A stretch of DNA of 64,000 nt, from contig NZ_JACVXC010000007.1 in assembly GCF_014596935.1 (NCBI RefSeq), positions 62,001 to 126,000 of the forward strand, written 5' to 3'. Positions 9,477-18,767 of the stretch are shown in pieces. The notes under the pieces were generated by a model that saw nothing but the letters and a program-made list of their open reading frames with translations, did not search any database and was not told the origin of the DNA. The stretch's first letter is position 1, and every line of letters starts with the position of its first letter. Made by a program: the position numbers and the translations under genes. The stretch is from Aestuariibaculum suncheonense. GTDB lineage: Bacteria > Bacteroidota > Bacteroidia > Flavobacteriales > Flavobacteriaceae.

Positions 9477-11384
9477 CTAATTAAATTTGAAAACTGAAAT
9501 AGCCAAAGGTGCTAAGGTAATTTCGGCTGAATAGTCTTTACCATTCCAGGATTTGTCTTTTATGGTAATTGCTTTAGAATTTAAAACACCACTACCACCA
9601 AAATCATCATCATCACTGTTAAAGACTTCTTTAATTTTTCCCGCAACGGGTAAACCAATCCGATATTTTTTGTGAATGGCAGGCGTTAAATTACACACCA
9701 CAATCACATCGTCTTCTGGATTGTCACCTTTTCTAATATATGAAATCACCGAATTTTCGTGATCTCCGTAATTAATCCATTCGAAACCATCGTGTGAAAA
9801 GCCTTTTTCAAACAAGGCCGGTGTGTTTTTATATAATGAATTTAAAGCTTTATAATAATTTTGGAATTTTCTATGTGGATCGAATTCCAGAAGATTCCAG
9901 TTTAAACTGCCTTGAAAATCCCATTCGTTATACTGACCAATTTCACCACCCATAAATAACAGTTTCGTACCTGGATGTGTGAACATATAACCAAACAGCA
10001 CTCGCAGATTAGCAAAGCGTTGCCATTCGTCGCCCGGCATGCGTCCTAAAATGGAGTTTTTACCATAAACCACTTCGTCGTGCGACAGTGGCAACATAAA
10101 ATTCTCTGAGAAGGCATATGCTAAGCTAAACGTGATATCGTTTTGGTGGTATTTGCGATAAATAGGATCTTTTGAAAAGTATTCCAGAGTATCGTGCATC
10201 CAGCCCATCATCCACTTCATTCCAAAACCTAATCCGCCAAGAAACACTGGCTTGGAAACACCTGAAAATGCCGTTGATTCTTCGGCAATGGTTTGTACAT
10301 CAGGGAACGAAGCGTAAACTTCTTTATTGAGTTCCTTCATAAACTCGATAGCTTCCAGATTTTCGCGTCCACCAAAGATATTAGGTTCCCATTCACCATC
10401 TTCACGCGAATAGTCTAGGAATAGCATTGAGGCTACGGCATCCACTCGCAAGCCGTCGGCATGGTATTGATCCAGCCAGAAAATAGCATTACTAATCAGG
10501 AAGGATTTCACTTCATTGCGACCGTAATTAAAGATTAAACTTTTCCAGTCCTGATGATAGCCTTTGCGCTTATCGGGATGTTCGTAAAGATGTGAGCCAT
10601 CGAAAAATCCCAGACCATGGGCGTCTTCAGGAAAGTGAGAGGGCACCCAGTCTAAAATAATTCCAATGCCGTTTTGATGGAGTTTATCGACTAAATATTT
10701 AAATTCTTCAGGATAGCCGAAACGGGCTGTCGGCGCAAAGTATCCCGTAATTTGATAGCCCCAGGAGGGATCGTAAGGGAACTCCATTACAGGCATTAAT
10801 TCCACATGTGTAAAGTTCATGTCCTTAACGTAGTTAACTAAGTCCTCTGCCAATTCAAAATACGATAACGAACGGTCTTCTTCAACCTTACGTTTCCAGG
10901 AGCCTAGATGAACTTCGTAAACTGAATACGGCGCGTTTAAAGCATTGTGCTTTTTACGGGTTTTCATCCATTCGGTATCCTTCCATTTGTAATTATCGTC
11001 CCAGACTATGGAAGCTGTTTTTGGCGGATGTTCGCAACGCCTAGCATACGGATCGGCTTTTTCGGTTTTTATTCCGTTGTTATGACTTTCTATTTTGTAT
11101 TTGTACAGATTGCCTTTGCCTACATAAGGAATAAAACCTTCCCAAATGCCGCTACTGTCCCAACGTACGTTTAACTGGTGTTCGCCTTCGGTCCAGAAAT
11201 TAAAATCTCCAATGACCGAAACTTGTTTGGCACTTGGCGCCCATACGGCAAAGTAGGTGCCATCGATACCGTCAACGGTTACTAAATGAGAGCCAAATTT
11301 TTCGTAAAGCCTATAGTGTTTACCTGCTTTAAATAAATTGATATCGAAGTCTGTGAACAGACTATAAACTTTTGTTTGAGCCAT
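9477..11384 (-). CDS. glgB: 1,4-alpha-glucan branching enzyme
   Basis: This 635-residue GH13 enzyme introduces alpha-1,6 branches into glycogen. An N-terminal CBM48 domain (about 30-120, YFAVWAPSAKQVSVIGDFN) precedes the catalytic barrel. GH13 motifs are intact: DWVPSHF near 245, nucleophile Asp315 in GLRVDAV, acid/base Glu368 in IAEEST and Asp436 in LSHDEV. It starts 3 bases after the glgC stop, so translation is probably coupled. Length fits short bacterial GlgB proteins lacking the extra N1 domain. Confidence 0.96.
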   Translation of the reverse strand: MAQTKVYSLFTDFDINLFKAGKHYRLYEKFGSHLVTVDGIDGTYFAVWAPSAKQVSVIGDFNFWTEGEHQLNVRWDSSGIWEGFIPYVGKGNLYKYKIESHNNGIKTEKADPYARRCEHPPKTASIVWDDNYKWKDTEWMKTRKKHNALNAPYSVYEVHLGSWKRKVEEDRSLSYFELAEDLVNYVKDMNFTHVELMPVMEFPYDPSWGYQITGYFAPTARFGYPEEFKYLVDKLHQNGIGIILDWVPSHFPEDAHGLGFFDGSHLYEHPDKRKGYHQDWKSLIFNYGRNEVKSFLISNAIFWLDQYHADGLRVDAVASMLFLDYSREDGEWEPNIFGGRENLEAIEFMKELNKEVYASFPDVQTIAEESTAFSGVSKPVFLGGLGFGMKWMMGWMHDTLEYFSKDPIYRKYHQNDITFSLAYAFSENFMLPLSHDEVVYGKNSILGRMPGDEWQRFANLRVLFGYMFTHPGTKLLFMGGEIGQYNEWDFQGSLNWNLLEFDPHRKFQNYYKALNSLYKNTPALFEKGFSHDGFEWINYGDHENSVISYIRKGDNPEDDVIVVCNLTPAIHKKYRIGLPVAGKIKEVFNSDDDDFGGSGVLNSKAITIKDKSWNGKDYSAEITLAPLAISVFKFN

Positions 11385-11387
11385 ATA

Positions 11388-12653
11388 TTATATTACAAAT
11401 CCGTTAGGTATAGTGGCACCGCTTTTTACGACTACAATGCCATCTCTTATTGCGTACATGTCGTTTTCGGTATCTTTCAAGTGACTACCACCATTAATTT
11501 TAACATCGTCTCCAATGCGACAGTTTTTGTCGAGAATAGCATTTTTAATAAAGCATCGTTCTCCGATACCTAATAATATTTTGATGTCTTTTTCTTCTAT
11601 TTCCTGAAGGGTTTCGTAATAATCGTTACCCATCATATAGGTTTTTATTACTGTAGATTCTTTGCCAATACGCGCACGAATACCAATAACCGATTCTTCA
11701 ATTTTAGCTGCTGAAATAATACAACCTTCGGCTATAACGGCTTTGTCTAACGTCGTTCCTGCCACTTTTGTTGTTGGCAGCATTCGCGCATGTGTATAGA
11801 TGCGTCTGTTTTCGTCGTATAGGTCGAATTTTGGAATGTTAGCGGTTAAGCTAATGTTGGCTTCAAAGAAGGATTCTATGGTTCCAATATCGGTCCAGTA
11901 GCCTTCGTATTGATAACTTAAGGTTTTATGTTTTGCGATAGACTGCGGAATGATTTCCTTACCAAAATCGATGGTCGATTGGTCTTTCATCAGGCTGATT
12001 AATAAATCACGATTGAAGATATAAATACCCATGGAAGCTAGATAATTCCGGCCTTCAGCTTTCATTTCATCACTAACTTCAGAAGTCCAGTCTGGTAATA
12101 AACTGGCGTCTGGTTTTTCGATGAATGAAGTAATGATACTTTCATCATCTGATTTTAAAATACCGAAACCGGTAGCGTCTTTAGCGTTTACTGGAATGGT
12201 GGCAATAGAGATTTCGGCACCACATTTTTCGTGAGCCTCAATCATTTTGTCATAATCCATTTGATACAGTTGATCCCCCGATAAAATTAAGGCGTATTCA
12301 AAATCATGTCTCAATACATGGTGCATACTTTGACGCACGGCATCGGCGGTTCCTTGAAACCAACCTTTGTTTTCCGGTGTTTGTTCTGCTGCCAATACAT
12401 CGACAAACGCGCTACTGAAAAAACTAAAATGGTAGGTGTTTTTAATGTGTCGGTTTAACGACGCTGAATTGAATTGCGTTAACACAAACATACGTTTAAT
12501 GTCTGCATTAATACAGTTAGAAATAGGAATATCGACCAACCTATATTTTCCGGCGATAGGAACTGCCGGTTTTGAGCGCTGTTGCGTTAATGGGTGTAAT
12601 CTAGATCCTTGTCCACCACCAAGTATGATGGCTAAAACCTTGTTGTTAATCAT
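11388..12653 (-). CDS. glgC: Glucose-1-phosphate adenylyltransferase
   Basis: This 421-residue enzyme makes ADP-glucose from ATP and glucose-1-phosphate, the committed step of glycogen synthesis. The nucleotidyltransferase signature GGGQGSRLHPLT is at 12-23, with SKPAVPIAGKYRLVD following. The C-terminal part is a left-handed beta-helix hexapeptide domain (IEESVIGIRARIG, DKNCRIGDDVKI). Its ATG overlaps the glgA stop in an ATGA arrangement and glgB starts 3 bases downstream, so the three form one operon. Confidence 0.96.
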   Translation of the reverse strand: MINNKVLAIILGGGQGSRLHPLTQQRSKPAVPIAGKYRLVDIPISNCINADIKRMFVLTQFNSASLNRHIKNTYHFSFFSSAFVDVLAAEQTPENKGWFQGTADAVRQSMHHVLRHDFEYALILSGDQLYQMDYDKMIEAHEKCGAEISIATIPVNAKDATGFGILKSDDESIITSFIEKPDASLLPDWTSEVSDEMKAEGRNYLASMGIYIFNRDLLISLMKDQSTIDFGKEIIPQSIAKHKTLSYQYEGYWTDIGTIESFFEANISLTANIPKFDLYDENRRIYTHARMLPTTKVAGTTLDKAVIAEGCIISAAKIEESVIGIRARIGKESTVIKTYMMGNDYYETLQEIEEKDIKILLGIGERCFIKNAILDKNCRIGDDVKINGGSHLKDTENDMYAIRDGIVVVKSGATIPNGFVI

Positions 12654-14068
12654 TGCTGGCTAGTTTTTAATGTGTTATATAAATTAATGTATTCTTCAGC
12701 AGAAGCGTCCCAAGAATGGTCTATGGCCATGATTTTGGTTCTAATGCCTTTATAGGTTGGTTGGTCTTTATATAGGGTAATCGCTCGGTCTATAGCTTCG
12801 GTTATTTCTGAAACGGTTGTATTCGGATGACAAATACCAAAGCCGCCTGCTTCATTAATATCAGTTACGGTATCTTTTAAACCGCCAATGCTTCTTACAA
12901 TAGGAATTGTGCCATATCGTAAGGCGTACATTTGATTTAAGCCACAAGGCTCCACACGCGAGGGCATCAGTAAAAAATCGGCCCCGGCATAGATAATATG
13001 AGAAAGTTTTTCGTCATAACCTATAAACGCATTATAGGTACCAACAAAGTTAGGTTTTAAGTCTTGTAATTGATTTTCGGTTATTTTACTTCCTGAACCC
13101 AGTAATAAAATAGAAAGATTGTCTTTTTCCAATGCCAGTTGAAACACTTCGGGAAATAAATCAGATCCTTTTTCATCAACCAGTCTGCCAATAAAGGCAA
13201 ATAGAGGTTTGTCTAAATCGAGATTAAACGTGTCGCATAAATATGTTTTATTGGCTGTTGCGCCTTGATCAACCGTTTTGATGGAATAATTTTCAACAAT
13301 ATAGGTGTCGGTTTCCGGATTCCACACGTTACAGTCAATACCGTTTAAAATACCAATACATTTAGCGCTTTCGGCACTTAACAGGCTTTCCAAACCATTG
13401 GCAGCTTGTTTCAGCTCTTCCATATAACTTGGGGATACGGTTGTGACACGCCAGGCGCATTTTATGGCTGCTGCCAGCGGGTTGATTTGCCCGCCCCAGT
13501 CTAAAAGGCCAACATGCTCAAAATTAAATGGCGGAATTAAACCGACTTTATCATGTGAAAACCAGCCTTGATACTGGGCATTGTGAATGGTAAGTACATT
13601 CGGAATCTTACGGAAGGCTTCATATTTATAGCTTTCTTGAAGCATAAATGGAATCAGTCCGGTATGGTGATCGTGACAATGGATGATATCAGGATACATG
13701 CCCCAGGTGAGTAACCAGTCTAAAGCCGCAATTTGAAAGGCTAAAAACCGGTCGGTGTCATCAAAAGAATACACATAATCTTTAAATAGCAATTCCGGAA
13801 CTTGAACAAAAAAGACATTAAAATCTAATGGCTTGTCCTTAAGGACTAAAATTTGAAAGTCGTAAACCGAATCGCCTAAATTTAGCTGTGCATCGTATAC
13901 CGAAGAAAACGTATTTTCCTGAGTAAATTTGTTATCATAAAATGGCATGATAACCTGCGAAGTGGTGTTGGGACTGTTCTGGTATTTAGGTAAAGCTCCT
14001 ACAACATCGGCAAGTCCGCCTACTTTGGCAACCGGATAACATTCTGCACTTATATGTAAAATAGTCAT
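12650..14068 (-). CDS. glgA: Glycogen synthase, GT5 family
   Basis: A 472-residue ADP-glucose-dependent glycogen synthase that elongates alpha-1,4-glucan. The N-terminal ADP-glucose-binding motif KVGGLADVVGALP (Lys15) and the C-terminal GT-B motifs (FIGRLVDEKGSDL, MPSRVEPCGLNQMYALRYG) are present. It heads the glgA-glgC-glgB operon and has a possible promoter 30 bases upstream. A glycogen phosphorylase is not seen in the window; the GH31 enzyme downstream may help with degradation instead. Confidence 0.96.
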   Translation of the reverse strand: MTILHISAECYPVAKVGGLADVVGALPKYQNSPNTTSQVIMPFYDNKFTQENTFSSVYDAQLNLGDSVYDFQILVLKDKPLDFNVFFVQVPELLFKDYVYSFDDTDRFLAFQIAALDWLLTWGMYPDIIHCHDHHTGLIPFMLQESYKYEAFRKIPNVLTIHNAQYQGWFSHDKVGLIPPFNFEHVGLLDWGGQINPLAAAIKCAWRVTTVSPSYMEELKQAANGLESLLSAESAKCIGILNGIDCNVWNPETDTYIVENYSIKTVDQGATANKTYLCDTFNLDLDKPLFAFIGRLVDEKGSDLFPEVFQLALEKDNLSILLLGSGSKITENQLQDLKPNFVGTYNAFIGYDEKLSHIIYAGADFLLMPSRVEPCGLNQMYALRYGTIPIVRSIGGLKDTVTDINEAGGFGICHPNTTVSEITEAIDRAITLYKDQPTYKGIRTKIMAIDHSWDASAEEYINLYNTLKTSQQ

Positions 14069-14097
14069 TAAATATTTTTGCTTTGTTTATAAACTTA

Positions 14098-14105
14098 CAA
14101 AAATA
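14098..14105 (-). promoter_or_regulatory. Candidate -7 box upstream of glgA
   Basis: Minus-strand TATTTTTG matches TAnnTTTG, with its near edge about 30 bases before the glgA start, which fits a transcript start for the glycogen operon. No convincing TTG is found at the right distance upstream, so support is partial. Confidence 0.4.
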
Positions 14106-14218
14106 TTATCCACTTATTTTAACATAGGTTCATTTTTAAAGAAAAAATTACATTATCGAAATAATTCGAAAATATCAATAATAATTTCTTATAAAAATGC
14201 GCGCTGATTACAAAAATG

Positions 14219-16015
14219 TTAGTCGTTAAGCTTTAATACTGCCATAAATGCTTGTTGAGGAATCTCAACATTACCAACTTGTCTCATACGCTTCTTACCT
14301 TTCTTCTGTTTTTCAAGTAATTTACGTTTACGGGAAATATCTCCACCATAACATTTGGCCGTCACGTCTTTACGTAAGGCTTTGATGGTTTCTCGTGATA
14401 CAATTTTGGCTCCGATAGCGGCCTGAATAGGAATATCGAATTGCTGGCGCGGGATAAGTTCTTTTAACTTTTCGCACATTTTTCTACCAATAGTTTGGGC
14501 ATTATCGGCGTGAATTAAGGCAGAAAGTGCATCAACTGGCTGGGCGTTTAATAAAATGTCTAAACGTACCAGTTTCGATGGTTTCATGCCAATAGGGTGA
14601 TAATCAAACGACGCATAGCCTTTAGAAACGGTTTTTAAACGATCGTAGAAATCGAATACAATTTCGGCAAGAGGCATTTCAAACGATAATTCCACACGCT
14701 CTGGTGTTAAATAAGTTTGATTGGTTACAATACCACGCTTTTCAATACACAACGACATCACGTTACCAATAAAGTCCGATTTGGTAATGATGGTGGCTTT
14801 AATATAAGGCTCTTCAACGCGATTTAAGGTTGAAGGGTCAGGTAAATCAGACGGATTGTTTACAATTATGGTCTGGTCAGGATGCTTGGTGGTGTACGCA
14901 TGGTACGATACGTTAGGAACGGTAGTAATCACCGTCATATCGAATTCACGCTCTAAACGCTCCTGAATAATTTCCATGTGAAGCATACCCAAGAAACCAC
15001 AACGGAAACCAAAACCTAATGCTGCCGAACTTTCTGGTTGGAACACCAACGATGCATCATTTAACTGTAGTTTTTCCATAGAGGCACGTAAATCTTCATA
15101 ATCTTCGGTATCAACAGGGTAAATACCTGCGAAAACCATAGGTTTTACATCTTCGAAACCTTCAACAATGTTTTGTGTTGGGTTTTCAAAATCGGTAATG
15201 GTATCTCCTACTTTTACTTCCTTGGCGGTTTTAATACCGGTTATCAAATAACCTACATCACCGGTTTTAATATCTTTTTTCGCAACCTGAGTTAGTTTTA
15301 AAGTTCCAACTTCGTCGGCAAAATAATCTTTACCGGTTGCTACAAATTTAATGTGCTGTCCTTTTTTAATTTCCCCGTTAAACACTCTAAAGTAGGTTTC
15401 AATACCTCTGAACGTGTTGTAAACCGAATCGAAAATTAAGGCCTGAAGGGGTGCATTTGGGTCCCCTTTAGGGGCAGGAATACGTTCGATAATGGCTTTT
15501 AAAACATTATCGACACCAAATCCTGTTTTTCCACTGGCGTGAATCACATCTTCTGGGTTACAACCTAATAAATCAACAATATCGTCGGTTACCTCCTCAG
15601 GATTGGCACTTGGTAAATCGACTTTATTTAGAATTGGAATAATCTCTAAATCGTTTTCTAAAGCCAGATACAGGTTAGAAATCGTTTGGGCCTGAATACT
15701 TTGTGCAGCATCAACAATAAGAAGCGCACCTTCACAAGCTGCAATAGATCGTGATACCTCATACGAGAAATCCACGTGACCCGGAGTGTCAATCAGGTTT
15801 AAAGTATATTGTTCACCTTCATAAACATAGTCCATTTGAATGGCATGCGATTTAATGGTAATACCACGCTCGCGCTCCAAATCCATATTATCTAATAACT
15901 GGTCTTGTTTTTCTCTTTCGGTTACCGAACCAGTAAAATCTAATAAACGATCTGCAAGGGTACTCTTTCCGTGATCTATATGTGCAATTATGCAAAAGTT
16001 TCTAATATTCTTCAT
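14219..16015 (-). CDS. lepA: Translation elongation factor 4
   Basis: A 598-residue LepA/EF4, a ribosome-associated GTPase that back-translocates or remodels stalled ribosomes. G1 motif AHIDHGKS is at 11-18, G3 motif DTPGH and G4 motif NKVD follow, and the LepA-specific C-terminal domain ends with the basic stretch [19 protein letters not shown]. Length matches the family. It is monocistronic here, between the glycogen operon and the plug protein. Confidence 0.97.
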   Translation of the reverse strand: MKNIRNFCIIAHIDHGKSTLADRLLDFTGSVTEREKQDQLLDNMDLERERGITIKSHAIQMDYVYEGEQYTLNLIDTPGHVDFSYEVSRSIAACEGALLIVDAAQSIQAQTISNLYLALENDLEIIPILNKVDLPSANPEEVTDDIVDLLGCNPEDVIHASGKTGFGVDNVLKAIIERIPAPKGDPNAPLQALIFDSVYNTFRGIETYFRVFNGEIKKGQHIKFVATGKDYFADEVGTLKLTQVAKKDIKTGDVGYLITGIKTAKEVKVGDTITDFENPTQNIVEGFEDVKPMVFAGIYPVDTEDYEDLRASMEKLQLNDASLVFQPESSAALGFGFRCGFLGMLHMEIIQERLEREFDMTVITTVPNVSYHAYTTKHPDQTIIVNNPSDLPDPSTLNRVEEPYIKATIITKSDFIGNVMSLCIEKRGIVTNQTYLTPERVELSFEMPLAEIVFDFYDRLKTVSKGYASFDYHPIGMKPSKLVRLDILLNAQPVDALSALIHADNAQTIGRKMCEKLKELIPRQQFDIPIQAAIGAKIVSRETIKALRKDVTAKCYGGDISRKRKLLEKQKKGKKRMRQVGNVEIPQQAFMAVLKLND

Positions 16016-16043
16016 AAAACGATCTAAACCTAGATATAATTTG

Positions 16044-16051
16044 CAAATATA
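16044..16051 (-). promoter_or_regulatory. Candidate -7 box upstream of lepA
   Basis: Minus-strand TATATTTG (plus-strand CAAATATA) is an exact TAnnTTTG match about 28 bases before the lepA start codon. A clear -33 TTG is not seen. Confidence 0.45.
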
Positions 16052-16223
16052 GATGTTTTCAAGTTGTATATCTCTAAAATATTACGAGGAGTTGCAATTC
16101 AAACAGATAAATGGTTTTTTAGAACAGGAAAAACGACAAGTTGTTGTTATCTGTGACTTAAAAATTAAACTTTTACTTACATTTAGGGTCTAAGAAATTA
16201 CAACCAAACATTATTTGCTACGC

Positions 16224-18671
16224 ATGTTCAATAACCTATCGTCTTGTCTTAAATATTTTTTAATAAGCCTGTTTATTCTTTGTGTCAATGGCCTTCAGGC
16301 ACAAGAAAACCAAGCAATTCCAAATATAGAAAAGGTTTATGTGCATACCGATAGGTCGAGTTATACTTTTGGTGAATCTATTTGGTATAAAGCCTATTCG
16401 GTGTTGGCTTATAATCACTTGTTTTTCGACCAAAGTAAAATTCTTTATGTGGAGTTAATTTCACCAGAATCTAAAATTATTGCCCGACATAAAACACGAT
16501 TAGATCAAGGCTTAGGGCATGGTGATTTTAAATTATCAGATTCTATTGGAGTTAAGAAACCCGGGGTTTATCAGTTGCGCGCTTATACCAATTGGGATAG
16601 AAATTTTGGGGATGACTTTGTATTTAAAAAGAACATTGAGGTTATAGATGTTTTTAAAGATAATTCAAATAAAGTTGAAGTCGATAAAAAGTCAAAGCAA
16701 AAACGACAATCTAAAGAAGAAGTTGAAACCAAAATAAAACGAACGTTTCAATGTGAATTTTTCCCTGAAGGTGGAAATTTAATAGAAAATGTATTGTGCA
16801 CTGTTGCATTTAAGGCAACTGATTCGCTTGGTAATCCAATTAAGGTTATTGGAAAAATTATAGATAGTGAAGGAGACTTAATTACGTCCTTAAGTAGTGT
16901 CCATGAAGGTATGGGAAGGTTTCAATTAACACCAGCTTCAGGAGTAGAATATAAGGCTGAAATAATAACTGAAACAGGGGATATACACGAATTTTCACTT
17001 CCCAAGGTAAGTGATGGCGGATTTCTTTTAGGTTCAAACAAAATAAAGGATAAGGATATTGTTATTATTAAAACAAATGATAAAACTTTTCAAGAGCATA
17101 AAGACGAACTTATAGCTGTAGTAGCTCGAGTACGAGGCATTTCATATTTCGAAGGGGAGATTGTTTTGAGTGGAGAACAAGTGGCTTTTGAATTGCCTAA
17201 AGACCAGATTCCTGAAGGTATTTGTCAAATTACCATTTACGATAAAAACGGAGTGCCGCAAAGTGAACGTTTGCTCTATATCGATAAATCGGATGAACAC
17301 GATTTAAATGTTGGTTTATCAATCAATAAAAAAGTTTATAAACCCGAAGAGCAGGTAGAGATTTTAGTGACTTCAAAAACTAAAACCGGTCAACCGGCAT
17401 CTGCCAGTTTTTCGTTAGCCAGTATAGATGAAAGTAGTGTAAGTGATGCGATGCAGAACGGAACAACTATTTGTTCTTATTTTTTACTGGAGTCTGATAT
17501 TCATGGAAAAGTACATAATCCCGGATTTTATTTTGATGCGAGTAATCCTAAACGATTGGCTTGTTTAGATTTGTTGTTACTAACCCAAGGCTGGCGCAAT
17601 TTTTTATGGAAGACCTTGCCGCAAGCTCCTAAATTGCCAAAGTATCCAATAGAAAAAGGTTTTCCGGTGTCGGGTAGAGTAAAGCAACTATTAGGAAATA
17701 AACCAAAACCAAATAACACTATTACTCTGGCTTTAATGAATGACCGGGAGGGTATACAATTGTTTTCTGAAGTTACAGATTCCTTAGGGCGATTCAGTTT
17801 TAAAGATATCACCTATACCGGAAAAACGACCATGTTGGTCAATACCAAAAACGAAAAAGGAAAGGGTAAAGGAGAGTTGTTGTTGGATACTTTGGAAAGC
17901 AAACCGTTACCAGTAAATTTCAAATACAAAGCAGTTATATCAGATACACTTGAAGTGGAGTCTATTAAAAAGCATGCTTATAATAAATACATCGCTTATG
18001 GCGTATCTCCTGAAAACGTTTTAGATGAAGTTGAAATTATTGCCGAAAAAAAAGATGAAACACCTAGTTATTATGGTAACCCTGAATATAAATATTATGT
18101 CGATGAAGAAACGCCTCCGTTTAGCAGTATTTTTCAGCTGATTCAATATTTGGTTCCTGGTGTAATGGTAACCAATGACACCATTCAGTTTATGCGATTC
18201 AATGGTCCGGCACATATTATTCTGGATGGGTTTCCGGTGTTTTCTTCCGATGACATTAGTTATATTATGCCCGAAAACGTCGATCGGGTTGAAGTGTTTA
18301 AAGGGCCTAGTACCGCTATTTTTGGGGCTGATGGCGCTAACGGAGTGCTTTTAATTTACACGAAAATAGGCGCTGTGAATAATCAGCCCAAAAAGGAATT
18401 TCATTCCATGTCTAAAACGGTTGAAGGCTTTTATGATGCTCGCGTGTTTTATACGGCCAGTGGGGAGGACTCTGAATTTGATTTGAATAATAATGATGCT
18501 ATTCGAAATACCTTATACTGGAATCCTTTTGTGCATCCAGACGAGAAAGGTGTAGTTAAGCTTAATTATGATAATAGTAAGGTAGAAACCAAAGTAAAAG
18601 TGACTTTAGAAGGACTTACCATAACAGGAATTCCTGTGGTGAAAACAGCTGAGTATACTATTGAAAAATAA
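16224..18671 (+). CDS. Secreted macroglobulin-like protein with TonB plug domain but no barrel
   Basis: An 815-residue exported protein with signal peptide (FLISLFILCVNGLQAQ). I chose the ATG at 16224 over an in-frame TTG at 16215. Residues about 36-145 (KVYVHTDRSSYTFGESIWYK) resemble the MG domain of alpha-2-macroglobulin-like proteins. The middle holds further beta-sandwich domains. Residues about 630-713 form a TonB-receptor plug (GPAHIILDGFP, VDRVEVFKGPSTAIFGADG). The outer-membrane barrel that normally follows is absent; only about 100 residues remain. Similar flavobacterial proteins are known by sequence but their function is not established. It lies 96 bases before the LytS/LytTR pair. 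Confidence 0.8.
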   Translation: MFNNLSSCLKYFLISLFILCVNGLQAQENQAIPNIEKVYVHTDRSSYTFGESIWYKAYSVLAYNHLFFDQSKILYVELISPESKIIARHKTRLDQGLGHGDFKLSDSIGVKKPGVYQLRAYTNWDRNFGDDFVFKKNIEVIDVFKDNSNKVEVDKKSKQKRQSKEEVETKIKRTFQCEFFPEGGNLIENVLCTVAFKATDSLGNPIKVIGKIIDSEGDLITSLSSVHEGMGRFQLTPASGVEYKAEIITETGDIHEFSLPKVSDGGFLLGSNKIKDKDIVIIKTNDKTFQEHKDELIAVVARVRGISYFEGEIVLSGEQVAFELPKDQIPEGICQITIYDKNGVPQSERLLYIDKSDEHDLNVGLSINKKVYKPEEQVEILVTSKTKTGQPASASFSLASIDESSVSDAMQNGTTICSYFLLESDIHGKVHNPGFYFDASNPKRLACLDLLLLTQGWRNFLWKTLPQAPKLPKYPIEKGFPVSGRVKQLLGNKPKPNNTITLALMNDREGIQLFSEVTDSLGRFSFKDITYTGKTTMLVNTKNEKGKGKGELLLDTLESKPLPVNFKYKAVISDTLEVESIKKHAYNKYIAYGVSPENVLDEVEIIAEKKDETPSYYGNPEYKYYVDEETPPFSSIFQLIQYLVPGVMVTNDTIQFMRFNGPAHIILDGFPVFSSDDISYIMPENVDRVEVFKGPSTAIFGADGANGVLLIYTKIGAVNNQPKKEFHSMSKTVEGFYDARVFYTASGEDSEFDLNNNDAIRNTLYWNPFVHPDEKGVVKLNYDNSKVETKVKVTLEGLTITGIPVVKTAEYTIEK

Positions 18672-18767
18672 AATACATTCATGCCTGCTATGTGCCGTTC
18701 GTCAGAAAAGGGTTTTGTACTCTAAGGGTATCGTGTTGCTTTGTGGTAAAAATATAATACAACGACC

